Below, one piece after another: positions 40,166 through 49,408 of a stretch of DNA of 58,850 nucleotides. Each line of letters starts with the position of its first letter. The first letter of the stretch is position 1. The stretch covers positions 1 to 58,850 of the forward strand of contig NZ_BCSV01000008.1 of NCBI RefSeq assembly GCF_001571045.1, given 5' to 3'. The notes under the pieces are model-generated. The model was not told the origin of the DNA. It did not search any database and saw only the letters and a program-made list of their open reading frames with translations. The position numbers and the translations under genes were made by a program. The DNA comes from Curtobacterium ammoniigenes NBRC 101786 (GTDB taxonomy: Bacteria; Actinomycetota; Actinomycetes; Actinomycetales; Microbacteriaceae).

Positions 40166-41887
40166 TCAGTGCCCGTTCGTCGCGCTGATCGACGTCGCGA
40201 GCGCGGTCAGCAGACGGGGTGCGTCGAGCGGCGGCACGACGACCTCGATGAACACCGGCAGGTCCCGGTGCTCGTCTGCGGCGACCAGGGCGCTGTCGAG
40301 CTCCCCGACGGTTCGCGCGGTGACCGAGAGTGAGCCCTCGGGCGCGCCGAGCGCCGACGGCACCTCAGCCCACCGCCACTGGGCGATGTCCTGGTACAGC
40401 GCCTCCGGGCTCCGGATGAGCCGTTCGACCGTGTATCCGCCGTTGTTGATGAGGATCACGACCGGCGCGAGTCCGCGGGCGTACACGGTGCCGAGCTCCT
40501 GAACAGTCAACTGGGCAGACCCGTCACCGACGATGAGGAGGCTGCGGCGATCCGGCCGCGCCAGCGACGCTCCGAGGAGCGCCGGCACCGTGTAGCCGAT
40601 CGACGACCACACCGGCGATCCGAGCAGATCAGAATGCGCTGGCAGGTCGAGGTCGAGCGCGCCGTAGAACGCGGTGCCCGCCTCTGCGATGAGCGTGACC
40701 TCTTTGTCGAGCCACCCTTGGATCGCCGACCACAGCGTGGCCTGGTCCAGGGGAGTGGCGGGGTCGGCCGGCGGGACGGGGGTGAGGGGCGCCTCCGGTT
40801 CGGAACCCGCGCGAACGGAGGATGCGTGCGCGACCGACGGGGCGAGCGCGGCGAGCTCGTCGCGGAGCAGCGCGAGCGACGCCTCGAGCGGCAGCTGCAT
40901 GACCGCGCCCGACGCGGTCGTCGTCGTCGCGTCGAGAACGATCGCCTGCTCCGGGTCGAACCCGGCGCTCGCGAACCCGGTGGTGAAGTCGCTGTTCACC
41001 GCGCCGACCACGATGAGGACGTCGGCGCCGTCGACGGCGGCGGCTGTCTCCGCGGCCCGGGTGAACTTGCCCATGTAGGTGCCGAGCGATGCCGGATGCC
41101 CCTCGTCGAGCGCCGCTTTCGCGCCGATCTGCGTCGCGACGCGGACGGCGGAGGACGCCGCGATCTCCGCGATCATCGGCTCGAGCGCACGACGGTGCAC
41201 GAGGGGGCCCACGAGCAGCACCACATCCGAGGCGCCGGCAAGTCGCGTGCGCAGCATCTGCCGGAACGTCGCCGCGCGCATGCTCGTGTCGGCCGCGTGG
41301 GCGAGCGGCGCGCCGCCGTCGCCGGCCATGTCTGCGCCACCGAGGCCATCGGCGTCGATCTCGGCAACCGCGACGTCGAGCGGCACGCCGATGTAGACCG
41401 GCTTCGACAGGGACAGTGCGGCGCGGATCGCGGTCGTGATCTGCTCGGCCGCGTGGTCGGCGGTCAGCACGACGTGGTGGGCGGTGATCTCCGCGCCGAT
41501 CCGGACGAAGCGGCCGAAGTCGCCGTCGAGGAACGTGTGGTGTATCGGTGCGCCGGACGCCATCGCGGGCGTCGCCGGCATGCCGACGATGTGCACGACG
41601 GGAACATCTTCCGCGTAGCTTCCCGCGATGCCGTTCACCGCCGACAGCTCGCCCACCCCGTACGTCGTGACGAGTGCTGAGATGCGCCGGCTCATCCGCG
41701 CGTTCGCGTCGGCGGCGTAGGCGGCGTTCAACTCGTTCGCCGCACCGACCCACTCGACCGCGTCCGCGGCGAGGATCTCGTCGAGCAGTGCCAGATTGAA
41801 GTCGCCAGGCACCCCGAACAGGTGCTGCACGCCAACGCTGTGCAGCGCGTGGGCAAGGTATCGGCCGACCGTCATCCGCTCACTCAT
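40166..41887 (-). CDS. Pyruvate/indolepyruvate-type 2-keto acid decarboxylase
   Basis: A 573-residue ThDP enzyme. HLFGVPGDFNLALLDEI and the catalytic Glu in GAANELNAAYAADANAR are in the Pyr domain. The adjacent His pair in GAPIHHTFLDGDF is characteristic of pyruvate/indolepyruvate decarboxylases. The PP domain has VGDGSAQLTVQELGTVYARG and INNGGYTVE. It turns a 2-keto acid into an aldehyde. A divergent Lrp-family gene sits across a palindromic site, suggesting amino-acid-responsive control and branched-chain or aromatic keto acids as substrates. ATG at 41887 is chosen by homology. Confidence 0.87.
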   Translation of the reverse strand: MSERMTVGRYLAHALHSVGVQHLFGVPGDFNLALLDEILAADAVEWVGAANELNAAYAADANARMSRRISALVTTYGVGELSAVNGIAGSYAEDVPVVHIVGMPATPAMASGAPIHHTFLDGDFGRFVRIGAEITAHHVVLTADHAAEQITTAIRAALSLSKPVYIGVPLDVAVAEIDADGLGGADMAGDGGAPLAHAADTSMRAATFRQMLRTRLAGASDVVLLVGPLVHRRALEPMIAEIAASSAVRVATQIGAKAALDEGHPASLGTYMGKFTRAAETAAAVDGADVLIVVGAVNSDFTTGFASAGFDPEQAIVLDATTTTASGAVMQLPLEASLALLRDELAALAPSVAHASSVRAGSEPEAPLTPVPPADPATPLDQATLWSAIQGWLDKEVTLIAEAGTAFYGALDLDLPAHSDLLGSPVWSSIGYTVPALLGASLARPDRRSLLIVGDGSAQLTVQELGTVYARGLAPVVILINNGGYTVERLIRSPEALYQDIAQWRWAEVPSALGAPEGSLSVTARTVGELDSALVAADEHRDLPVFIEVVVPPLDAPRLLTALATSISATNGH

Positions 41888-41920
41888 GGTCGTATCGAAC
41901 TGCGTGGAGGCGCGTACCAG

Positions 41921-41938
41921 CAATACCGCCCCGTATTG
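41921..41938. promoter_or_regulatory. Palindromic operator between the decarboxylase and lrp genes
   Basis: CAATAC-CGCCCC-GTATTG has perfect 6-bp arms. It lies 34 bp from the decarboxylase ATG and 52 bp from the regulator ATG. It is probably the site of the Lrp/AsnC protein. Confidence 0.6.
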
Positions 41939-41989
41939 TTGGGCAGATCCGTCGATTTCGTCCCATCGACGGCGAAGAAGGTGATCAAT

Positions 41990-42451
41990 ATGACCAATGT
42001 TGATGCGGTCTCTCGGCGGATCCTACGCGCGCTCGACGAACAGCCGCGCGCCACCGTCGCGTGGCTCAGCGAGCGCCTCGCCGTCGCCCGCGGCACCGTG
42101 CAGGCGCGGCTCGCGGCGCTCTACGAGCCGGGCGTGCTCCGACCGTCCACGACGCTCGTCCGACCGGACGCACTCGGCCTGTCGGTCCGCGCCATCGTCA
42201 CGGCCGAGGTCGACCAAGCCCGATTCGACGAGGCGATCCGCGCGCTCCGAGCGATCACCGAGGTCGTCGAGTGCGTCGCGATCGCCGGCCAGTCCGACCT
42301 GCAATGCCAGGTGTATGCGCGCGACTCCGCGGACCTGTACCGGATCGGGCAGCTCATCCTCCGCTGTCCGGGCATTCGCCGCACCGCGACCGCCGTCGTG
42401 CTGCGGGAACTCATCGAGTACCGCGTCGGCCAGCTGTTGGACGGCCACTGA
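41990..42451 (+). CDS. Lrp/AsnC-family regulator
   Basis: A 153-residue protein. The N-terminal helix-turn-helix (about 5-55, SRRILRALDEQPRATVAWLS then VARGTVQARLAALYEPGVL) is followed by an Asp-rich-type AsnC/RAM domain (about 68-150, TAEVDQARFDEAIRALRAI, CVAIAGQSDLQCQVYARD) for ligand binding and oligomerisation. ATG at 41990 gives a normal length. It probably controls the divergent keto-acid decarboxylase. Confidence 0.87.
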   Translation: MTNVDAVSRRILRALDEQPRATVAWLSERLAVARGTVQARLAALYEPGVLRPSTTLVRPDALGLSVRAIVTAEVDQARFDEAIRALRAITEVVECVAIAGQSDLQCQVYARDSADLYRIGQLILRCPGIRRTATAVVLRELIEYRVGQLLDGH

Positions 42452-42477
42452 CCGGTGGCGTGGGAGGATCGGAGACC

Positions 42478-43743
42478 GTGAGCGACGCCGATCGCGCGCC
42501 CCGCGCCTCCCTGGATCTCCTCGGCGTGCCGCCGTTCGTGCGCACCGGGTCGACGTGGTTCCGATACGGGCAGCTCGGGCTCGTCGGATTCGTCATCGAC
42601 GGATACGCACCCACGGTTCGGCTCGTCGCGAGAGACCTGCACATCCCGGTCTCGCTCGCATCCCTGCACGCGACGGCATTCGGCCTCGGGTTCATCGTCG
42701 CCTCCTTCGTCGCGCCGCGGCTGACCGCACGGGTCGGGAGGATCACCACCGGCTGGCTCGGCGCCGTCGGACTGTGCCTCGGGGTCGGGTTGTACCTCCT
42801 CAGTCCGGTGTTTGCGGGGACGCTTGCGGGCATCGGCATCGCAGGGTTCTCGGGCACACTCGTCCAGTCCTCCGCCTACGCGCACCTGTCCGCCTCGCAC
42901 GGCGCCAACAGCCCGCGTGCGATGAGCGAAGGGTCGGCGGTGGCGCAGGCGACCGGCATGTTCGCGCCCGTCGCCGTCGGAGTGGCCAGCACCACGGTGC
43001 TCGGCTGGCGGGGCGGCCTCGCCCTCGACATCGTGCTCGTTGCGCTCCTCGGCTCCGCCGCGTGGGCCCTCGCCCGTCGTCGGTCGGGAGGCGCGACTCG
43101 CGGAACCGACGCCGCTCCGGTCCGCAGCATGCGAACCCAGCGCGCGGGGCGCCTCCCGACCCGGTTCTGGGGAGTGTGGGCGTCAGTCGTCGTCGTGCTC
43201 GGCATCGAGTTCTGCATGTCGGTCTGGGCGCCGGTCGACCTGGCGCGGCGGCCCGGTATCGCCGACGCCGTCGCGACCGCGAGCCCCGCGTTCATGCTCG
43301 GCGGGATGCTCATCGGCCGCGTCGCCATGGGGCGGCTGACGCAGCGCTGGCCGGTCGACGTGCTCATGGTCACGTCGATCGCGGTGAGCCTGATCGGGTT
43401 CGGCCTGTTCTGGGCGGTGCCGATCGACTGGGTGTCGGTCGTGTCGCTCGCCGTCGCCGGCCTCGGCATCGCGGGGCAGTTCCCGCTGTCACTCGCACGC
43501 CTCGTCGCCGCATCGGATGGTCGTCACGACGTCGCCTCGGCGTGGGGCACGCTCGCGCTCGGCATCGCGATCGCCGGAGCGCCGGCACTGCTCGGTGTGC
43601 TCGGCGCAGCGGTCGGCGTGACCACGGGCCTCCTGCTCGTTCCCCTCCTGTGTCTCGTGTCCGGAACGCTCGTGGCGCTGACGCCGACCAGCGCCGGACG
43701 CACAACGAACGCGTCCGGGCACGGCGCCGCCGCCACGGGTTGA
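42478..43743 (+). CDS. MFS transporter
   Basis: A 421-residue protein with about 12 hydrophobic segments. The 2-3 loop reads APRLTARVGRITTGWLG and the 8-9 loop LIGRVAMGRLTQRWPVD. GTG at 42478 is preceded by GGGAGG/GGAGA. It starts 26 nt after lrp on the same strand, so it may be co-transcribed and export an amino acid or drug. No substrate can be assigned. The C-terminus is a short polar Gly/Thr tail. Confidence 0.82.
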   Translation: MSDADRAPRASLDLLGVPPFVRTGSTWFRYGQLGLVGFVIDGYAPTVRLVARDLHIPVSLASLHATAFGLGFIVASFVAPRLTARVGRITTGWLGAVGLCLGVGLYLLSPVFAGTLAGIGIAGFSGTLVQSSAYAHLSASHGANSPRAMSEGSAVAQATGMFAPVAVGVASTTVLGWRGGLALDIVLVALLGSAAWALARRRSGGATRGTDAAPVRSMRTQRAGRLPTRFWGVWASVVVVLGIEFCMSVWAPVDLARRPGIADAVATASPAFMLGGMLIGRVAMGRLTQRWPVDVLMVTSIAVSLIGFGLFWAVPIDWVSVVSLAVAGLGIAGQFPLSLARLVAASDGRHDVASAWGTLALGIAIAGAPALLGVLGAAVGVTTGLLLVPLLCLVSGTLVALTPTSAGRTTNASGHGAAATG

Positions 43744-43751
43744 ATCGGGGC

Positions 43752-44318
43752 ATGCTCGATCACCGCACCGGCGTGCGTCTGGAGGACGCGCCCGACGCCG
43801 TGCTCGCGAGCCGCGCTGCGGACGGGGACGTCCGGGCGTTCGAGTTCCTGATCCGGCGCTTCACGCCGCTGCTCCGTGCATATGCACGGCGGACGCTCGG
43901 CGCGACGGACGAGCTCGACGACGTTGTGCAAGACACCTTCATCACAGCGTGGGAGCGGCTCGACGACCTCGAGGACCCCGCCAAGGTGAAGTCGTGGCTC
44001 ATGCGGATCGTCAGTCACCGCTGCATCGATCGCATCCGCGCCCGGCGTGAGCACGCGCAGGTCGACGACCTCGAGGTCCCGGGTGACGACAGCATCTCCC
44101 CGGACCGCGTCGCGGTCGCGCGATCGCGACAGGAGGCGCTCAACGCGGCGCTGGATGCGCTTCCGGACGCGCAGCGACGATGCTGGATCATGAAGGAGGC
44201 GCTCGAGTATCGGTACGAGGACATCGCGGCTGAGCTCGATCTCCCCGTGTCGACCGTTCGCGGCCTGCTGGCGAGAGCGCGAAAGAACATGATGCAGCTG
44301 ATGGAGGCATGGCGATGA
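43752..44318 (+). CDS. ECF RNA polymerase sigma factor
   Basis: A 188-residue sigma factor. Region 2 spans about residues 27-95 (FEFLIRRFTPLLRAYARRTL, DELDDVVQDTFITAWERLDD, KVKSWLMRIVSHRCIDRIRA). Region 4 spans about 125-180 (LDALPDAQRRCWIMKEALEY, YEDIAAELDLPVSTVRGLLA). It is the first gene of a coupled set with two Asp23-like genes (ATGA overlap), so it probably directs an envelope-stress response. Confidence 0.92.
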   Translation: MLDHRTGVRLEDAPDAVLASRAADGDVRAFEFLIRRFTPLLRAYARRTLGATDELDDVVQDTFITAWERLDDLEDPAKVKSWLMRIVSHRCIDRIRARREHAQVDDLEVPGDDSISPDRVAVARSRQEALNAALDALPDAQRRCWIMKEALEYRYEDIAAELDLPVSTVRGLLARARKNMMQLMEAWR

Positions 44319-44971
44319 CCGACCAGCCGCACGACGGAGCAAACCGCGACGCGCTCGGCACGGACGGGGTCGCGGCCGAGGTGCTCGGCACGGACGCGCT
44401 CGGCACGGACGATCTCGACGGTCACACCATCGACGAGCTCGCCGACTACCTCGATGCGGGGATGACACCGGCGGATCCGTCGATCGACGAGTCGCCCGCG
44501 TGCCAGAACGCGCTCGCCGCGCTCGTCCGGCTTCGCCAGGTCTCGATGGAGGCGCTCGAAGCGGACGCACGGAACGAGCCTCCCGCGGAGGAGTCCTGGA
44601 TCTCCGGTCTACTGCGGAACATCTCCATCGAAGCCCGCTCCGGCCGTGACATCCCGCTGCAGGCTGAGCGTCCCACGGAGCGCGGCTACGTCACGGAGGG
44701 TGCGGTGCGGTCGCTCGTTCGCTCCGCTGGCGACGAGGTCCCGGGCGTCCTCGTCGAGCGCTGCCGTCTCGACGGCGACGTGACGGAGCCGGGAGCCCCC
44801 ATCCGTGTCACGGTGGCGATCAGCGTGCGGTGGGGAGCCTCCATGCCGACCGCTGCTGACGACGTGCGCTCAGCGGTCGCCGAATCCCTCGCCGTGCACA
44901 CCGACCTGCACATCGATGGCATCGACGTCGAGGTGCGGGACGTGATCGTCGAGGAGGGCACCGATGACTGA
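44315..44971 (+). CDS. Asp23/Gls24-family protein with anti-sigma-like N-terminus
   Basis: A 218-residue protein. Residues about 28-110 (IDELADYLDAGMTPADPSID, helical, one conserved Cys in SPACQNALAAL) resemble the short domains found beside ECF sigma factors. Residues about 120-215 are an Asp23-like domain (VTEGAVRSLVRSAGDEVPGV, ending VEVRDVIVEE). ATG at 44315 overlaps the sigma stop in ATGA. It may control the sigma factor or act at the envelope. No membrane segment is seen. Confidence 0.75.
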   Translation: MTDQPHDGANRDALGTDGVAAEVLGTDALGTDDLDGHTIDELADYLDAGMTPADPSIDESPACQNALAALVRLRQVSMEALEADARNEPPAEESWISGLLRNISIEARSGRDIPLQAERPTERGYVTEGAVRSLVRSAGDEVPGVLVERCRLDGDVTEPGAPIRVTVAISVRWGASMPTAADDVRSAVAESLAVHTDLHIDGIDVEVRDVIVEEGTDD

Positions 44972-45284
44972 GATGGACCCGAGCCTCCTGTCCGATCTGG
45001 AGGCGGTGGTCGCCGCCGTCCCGGGCGTCGCCGCCGTCTACCCTGCGCGCCCGACCGCCTCGGTCCTCGCCGATGCGGCACGTCGGCTCGTCGCGACCAG
45101 GACCGTCACAGCGCTCCCCGGCGTCGTCATCGACGATGGCGTGGCTCGGGTCACGATCGGCGTGGCCGACGGGTCGGCTACGAAGGCGGTCGTCGGAGCG
45201 GTGCATGACGCGCTGCTCGCGGCGTGCGAGAAGGCGGGTATGCCGATCGACGCCGTCGTGGTGCGTGTCGCCCGGTTCGCCTGA
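44964..45284 (+). CDS. Small Asp23/Gls24-like protein
   Basis: A 106-residue protein with the alternating beta-alpha pattern of Asp23-like domains (LEAVVAAVPGVAAVYPARPT, VTIGVADGSATKAVVGAVHD, VVVRVARFA at the end). It overlaps the previous gene by 8 nt, making a three-gene unit with the ECF sigma factor. Its role is inferred from this context only. Confidence 0.72.
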   Translation: MTEMDPSLLSDLEAVVAAVPGVAAVYPARPTASVLADAARRLVATRTVTALPGVVIDDGVARVTIGVADGSATKAVVGAVHDALLAACEKAGMPIDAVVVRVARFA

Positions 45285-45386
45285 ACTCGATCAGCGCGAG
45301 TGCTCGCGGAACCACTGCTCGCGCCGACCGCTGGGCCGGCGACTCGCGCGGGAGGGCCCAACGCGATCGCCCGCGGCGGAGTCGTG

Positions 45387-46154
45387 TCACGACAACGGTA
45401 CGGCCGCTGACCGGTAGTAGTCGGTCAGCGTCAGCCGTGCCGCAGCGGCCTCGTCGACGATCACCGTCGCTCGCGGGTGGAGCTGTAGTGCGCTGGCCGG
45501 AACCATCGCGGTGAGCGGCCCCTCGACGGCCGCGGCGACGGCATCTGCTTTGCGCTCGCCTTGTGCGACAAGAACGAGCTCTCGTGCCTCGAGGATCGTG
45601 CCGAGCCCTTGGGTGAGGCAGTGGCGAGGAACGTCATCGATGCTCTCGAAGAACCGCGCGTTCGCCGCGCGCGTCCCCGGGGCCAGTGTCTTCACGCGAG
45701 TGCGCGAGCCGAACGACGACGTCGGCTCGTTGAAGCCGATGTGTCCGTTCGCGCCGATGCCGAGGATCTGGATGTCGACGCCGCCCGCAGCGGCGATCGC
45801 CGCGTCGTAGGCTTCAGCGGCAGCGTCGAGGTCGGCAGCGCGCCCGTTCGGTACGTGCACTCGCTGCGGGTCGAATCCGAGTCGTTCGGTCACCTCTTGC
45901 GCGATCACGCTCGTATACGACTGCGGATGGTCCGCGGGGATGCCGACGTACTCGTCGAGTGCGAAGGCGCTCGCCCGTGCGAACGAGATCGAACCCATCT
46001 CGACGCGCCGCTGGAGGGCGGCGTAGATGCCAAGCGGGCTGGAGCCGGTCGCGACACCGATCGTGGCAGACGGGTTTGCGGCGATCACCGCCGAGACTCG
46101 CTCGGCTGCCGATTCCGCGACGGCCGTGCCCGATCCCATGATGAGCACCTGCAT
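45387..46154 (-). CDS. nagB: Glucosamine-6-phosphate deaminase
   Basis: A 255-residue protein with the NagB active-site series: ATGSSPLGIYAAL (phosphate loop, about 35), ALDEYVGI with the catalytic Asp (about 65), GIGANGHIGFNEP with the catalytic His (about 137) and SRTRVKTL. It converts glucosamine 6-phosphate to fructose 6-phosphate and ammonia. It is the last gene of the minus-strand ABC operon, 59 bp after the permease, so that operon probably handles an amino-sugar-containing substrate. Confidence 0.93.
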   Translation of the reverse strand: MQVLIMGSGTAVAESAAERVSAVIAANPSATIGVATGSSPLGIYAALQRRVEMGSISFARASAFALDEYVGIPADHPQSYTSVIAQEVTERLGFDPQRVHVPNGRAADLDAAAEAYDAAIAAAGGVDIQILGIGANGHIGFNEPTSSFGSRTRVKTLAPGTRAANARFFESIDDVPRHCLTQGLGTILEARELVLVAQGERKADAVAAAVEGPLTAMVPASALQLHPRATVIVDEAAAARLTLTDYYRSAAVPLS

Positions 46155-46213
46155 GTCTTATTCCTCCGTGTTCATGTGATCGAGGTCTACTGTCAGCGAT
46201 TCGCGATTTCCGG

Positions 46214-47038
46214 TTAGCGAGTCGCGATTCCGCCGAGCATTCCGGAGATGAATCGCTTTTGGAGGAAGAAGTAGAGGATCACGATCGGCAGTGCGACGAT
46301 CACGCCTGCAGCGGACAGCAGCGAGAAGTCGGTCAGGTGCTGGCCCTTGAAGAAGGCCAGGCCGAGCGGCGCCGTGCGGTGGTTCTCGCTGGTGATGAAT
46401 ACGAGTGGCATCAGGAACTCGTTCCACGTCCACATCGCCACGAGGACGCACATCGTCATGATGGACGGCATTGATGGCGGGACGATGACTCGCCAGAGCA
46501 CCCGGAGATCGCGCGCGCCGTCGATGCGGGCGGCCTCAGAGATCTCGCCCGGGAACGTCCGGAATTGGTTCCGCATCCAGAAGATCCCGAACGCGAGTGA
46601 CTGCGCGGTCTGCGGCAGGATCAGCGATGCGAACGTATCGGTGAGGCCGACCTGGCGAAGGTTGAAGTACAGCGGGATGATGAACGCCTCCTCCGGCAGC
46701 ATGAGGCCCGCGAGCATCACGAAGAAGATGAGCCCGGAGCCACGGAAATCGAGGCGCGCGAACGCGAACCCTGCCAGGACTGCAAGCACCGTCGTCAACA
46801 CGACGACGCCGACGGTGACAACCACGCTCGAGGTCATGTACTCGGCGAAGTGTCCCTGCGACCATGCTGCAGAGAAATTGCCGAGGTCGATCGTCGTAGG
46901 CACATGGAAGCCGCCGTCGTTGTTCGCGGGCGGGGTCACGGCCGAGAAGAGCACACCGATCAGCGGGATGACGGCGAAGAGCGCGAACAGGGTGAGGACG
47001 ACGTAATCGACGGTCTTCTCACGAGCGGCGAGTTTCAT
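46214..47038 (-). CDS. Sugar ABC transporter permease, MalG type
   Basis: A 274-residue protein with six membrane segments. The EAA loop EISEAARIDGARDLRVLWRV is at about 175-195. ATG at 47038 overlaps the stop of the partner permease. It forms the channel with that protein. The ATPase is not in the operon, as usual for this family, where a shared MsiK-type ATPase serves several importers. Confidence 0.9.
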   Translation of the reverse strand: MKLAAREKTVDYVVLTLFALFAVIPLIGVLFSAVTPPANNDGGFHVPTTIDLGNFSAAWSQGHFAEYMTSSVVVTVGVVVLTTVLAVLAGFAFARLDFRGSGLIFFVMLAGLMLPEEAFIIPLYFNLRQVGLTDTFASLILPQTAQSLAFGIFWMRNQFRTFPGEISEAARIDGARDLRVLWRVIVPPSMPSIMTMCVLVAMWTWNEFLMPLVFITSENHRTAPLGLAFFKGQHLTDFSLLSAAGVIVALPIVILYFFLQKRFISGMLGGIATR

Positions 47039-47994
47039 GCGACATCCTTCGGTTGAAGGCGGTTGATGAGCGCCGTCACGATCATGATGACGACGGTCAG
47101 CGCGATCGCGACTGCCGCTGCGGACCCGACCTGGCCGGTGGTGAAGGCACGGTTGTATGCCTCGAAGGCGGGGACCGAGGTGGTATTGCCGGGACCGCCC
47201 GCGGTGGTCACGTAGACCAAATCGAAGGTCTTCAGCGCAGACACCACCGTGAGCGTCAATGCGACCGCGATCTGACCCCGGAGCGCGGGAAGCGTGATCG
47301 CGAAGAACTCGCGCGCCGGGCCTGCCCCGTCCAATCGCGCCGCCTCGAACAGGGTCGGTTGAATATTGCCGACGCCGGCCAGGAAGAGCACGAGACAGAG
47401 TCCGACATTGAGCCAGGTTCCGATGAACCCGATCGCGGGCAGGGCGAGCGAGTAGTCGCCGAGCCAGACCCGCGCGAGCGCACCGAGTCCGACGAGGCGC
47501 AAGGCCTGGTTGAGTAAGCCGCCGCTCGAATAGATCGAGACCCAGATCGTGGCGACCACGACGGACGCGATGACCTGCGGCAGGAAGAGCAGCGTTCGAT
47601 ATGCGCTCATGCCGCGCAACGCGTTCGCCCGGCTGATCAGGGCCGTCAGGAACAGCGCGATCGCGATTGGCACCGCCGCGTAGAACACCATGAGCAGGAG
47701 CGCATGACCGAACGCGCCGCGGAGGACCGGGTCGCTCAGCACGGAGACGTAGTTGGCGAATCCCGCCCATGTCGCCGCAGACAGGCCGTCCCAGTTGTAG
47801 AAGGAGTACTGGAGGGTCTGCAGGAACGGCCAGCCGAGGAAGATCGCGAATACCAGGAACGCCGGCAGGACGTAGAGGTACGCGGCCTTGCTTCTCCTGC
47901 GCTTGCGCGTCGTCGGCGGGAGAGACGGGGCCGTCGTGGCCGGCCGGTGGGCGGAGCGCGACGCCCCGCCCACCGATTTGGTCGTGACCGTCAT
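47035..47994 (-). CDS. Sugar ABC transporter permease, MalF type
   Basis: A 319-residue protein with a 35-residue cytoplasmic N-terminus and six membrane segments. The EAA-type loop LFEAARLDGAGPAREFFAIT is at about 210-230. ATG at 47994 overlaps the binding-protein stop (TGATG). It ends 4 nt into the next permease. The two permeases and the lipoprotein form one importer. Confidence 0.9.
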   Translation of the reverse strand: MTVTTKSVGGASRSAHRPATTAPSLPPTTRKRRRSKAAYLYVLPAFLVFAIFLGWPFLQTLQYSFYNWDGLSAATWAGFANYVSVLSDPVLRGAFGHALLLMVFYAAVPIAIALFLTALISRANALRGMSAYRTLLFLPQVIASVVVATIWVSIYSSGGLLNQALRLVGLGALARVWLGDYSLALPAIGFIGTWLNVGLCLVLFLAGVGNIQPTLFEAARLDGAGPAREFFAITLPALRGQIAVALTLTVVSALKTFDLVYVTTAGGPGNTTSVPAFEAYNRAFTTGQVGSAAAVAIALTVVIMIVTALINRLQPKDVA

Positions 47995-49352
47995 CACTTG
48001 CTCTTCAAGAAGCTTGCGTAGTCGGACTGCAAGGTCTGCGTGAACTGCTGCGGGGTCACCTTCTCAGCCACAAGATCCTGTGCTGCTGCCGTCAGCGTGT
48101 CGTAGAACGTGGGCGTCGAGTAGTCCAAATACGCGGTGATCCCGTTCGATTGAGAGATGGTCTTGTACAGACCGGTGATGTCCCCGGCGAGCGTTCCGGT
48201 CGCAGGCTTGTCATCCGAAGGAACAACGGTGGGCAGGTTGCCGGTCTTCACAAGCACCTCGGAGGCCGCCCGGTCGGTGATGAAGTTGATGTACGCGGCG
48301 GCGGCGTCAGCGTGCTTCGTCTTCGACGTGAGCGCCCAAGCGAGGCCCTCTCCGCCTTCGGTCACGGGCGTCGTGCCGCTCGCGGGGGTGAGCGCCTGGA
48401 ACCCGATGTTCTTGCCCTGGGGGGACTGCTCGAGCGTCGCCTCGTTCCACGTTCCGTCGATCAGGAATGCCGACTGACCCTTGCCGAAGTCTGCGGTGGC
48501 GACGTCCTGCGAGACGCCGTTGCCGCCCGGCGTGATGTAGCCGTCCTTCTGCCATCCCTGAATCGTCGCGGCGGCCTGAACCTCGTCGCTACCGGTCCAT
48601 GAACCACTCTTGCCGGCAACGAGGCTGTTCACTGCATCAGCCCCGGCGAGCGCGGACAGGACGACGCCATAGATGTGGATTCCAGGGCTCTTCTCGACAT
48701 CGCCGTAGCTGAGCGGCAGATCGCCCGCCGCCTTTACTTTTTGCATGTCGGTGGTGAATTCGTCGAGTGTCTTCGGCGGCGCCGTGATCCCGTCTTTGGC
48801 GAGGATCGACTTGTTGTAATAGACGCCGACGAGCTCTCCGGTCTGCGAGATGCCGTAGAGGTTGTCGCCTTGCCAGGTCTTGCCGTCGGTCGAGAACGAG
48901 TTCAACTTGAGCAGGCTCGACGGGTAGTAGCTGTTCCAGCCGTAGAGCTTCGCGTAGTCGTTGATGGGGCGGAGAAGTCCGGCTTTCACGAACGCGCCCA
49001 TGTCGGGGTAGCCCTGGTTCGCCTGCACGACGTCCGGCGGATTGTTGCCGGAGAGCGCGAGTTTCAGCGTGGTCTTCAAATCGGTGAACGATCGGGATAC
49101 GCGGTTGATGGTGACATTCGGGTACTTCTGCTCGAACTGTTTGTTCAGCTCCTGCTGAGCGGTGTTGATGCCGCCGTCAGTGTTCTGATCCCAGACGGTG
49201 AGCGTGATCTTGCCCGAGCCGACGCTTTTGGAGATCGGTCCGAGACTCTGTCTTGCCGAGGGTGCGGAGCCGCCTGGCGCGCAGGCGGCGAGTCCGACGG
49301 CGACGACTGCGGCGAGGCCGACAGCGACTGCGGCCTTCCTGAAGTGCTTCAT
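47994..49352 (-). CDS. Sugar ABC transporter substrate-binding lipoprotein
   Basis: A 452-residue family 1 solute-binding protein. The signal peptide ends in lipobox LAAC (about residues 21-24), so it is a lipid-anchored extracellular protein. KITLTVWDQNTDGG begins the mature fold. NNPPDVVQANQGYPDMGAF and GQSAFLIDGTWNEATL are typical. ATG at 49352 is chosen to give the signal peptide directly; GGAAG lies just upstream. It is encoded between a PfkB kinase and the permeases. Confidence 0.92.
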   Translation of the reverse strand: MKHFRKAAVAVGLAAVVAVGLAACAPGGSAPSARQSLGPISKSVGSGKITLTVWDQNTDGGINTAQQELNKQFEQKYPNVTINRVSRSFTDLKTTLKLALSGNNPPDVVQANQGYPDMGAFVKAGLLRPINDYAKLYGWNSYYPSSLLKLNSFSTDGKTWQGDNLYGISQTGELVGVYYNKSILAKDGITAPPKTLDEFTTDMQKVKAAGDLPLSYGDVEKSPGIHIYGVVLSALAGADAVNSLVAGKSGSWTGSDEVQAAATIQGWQKDGYITPGGNGVSQDVATADFGKGQSAFLIDGTWNEATLEQSPQGKNIGFQALTPASGTTPVTEGGEGLAWALTSKTKHADAAAAYINFITDRAASEVLVKTGNLPTVVPSDDKPATGTLAGDITGLYKTISQSNGITAYLDYSTPTFYDTLTAAAQDLVAEKVTPQQFTQTLQSDYASFLKSK

Positions 49353-49408
49353 GTGACTTCCGTTCATTCAAGCGGGGGAGGATGGCTGCTGCGAGCTCGG
49401 TGAGCGCG

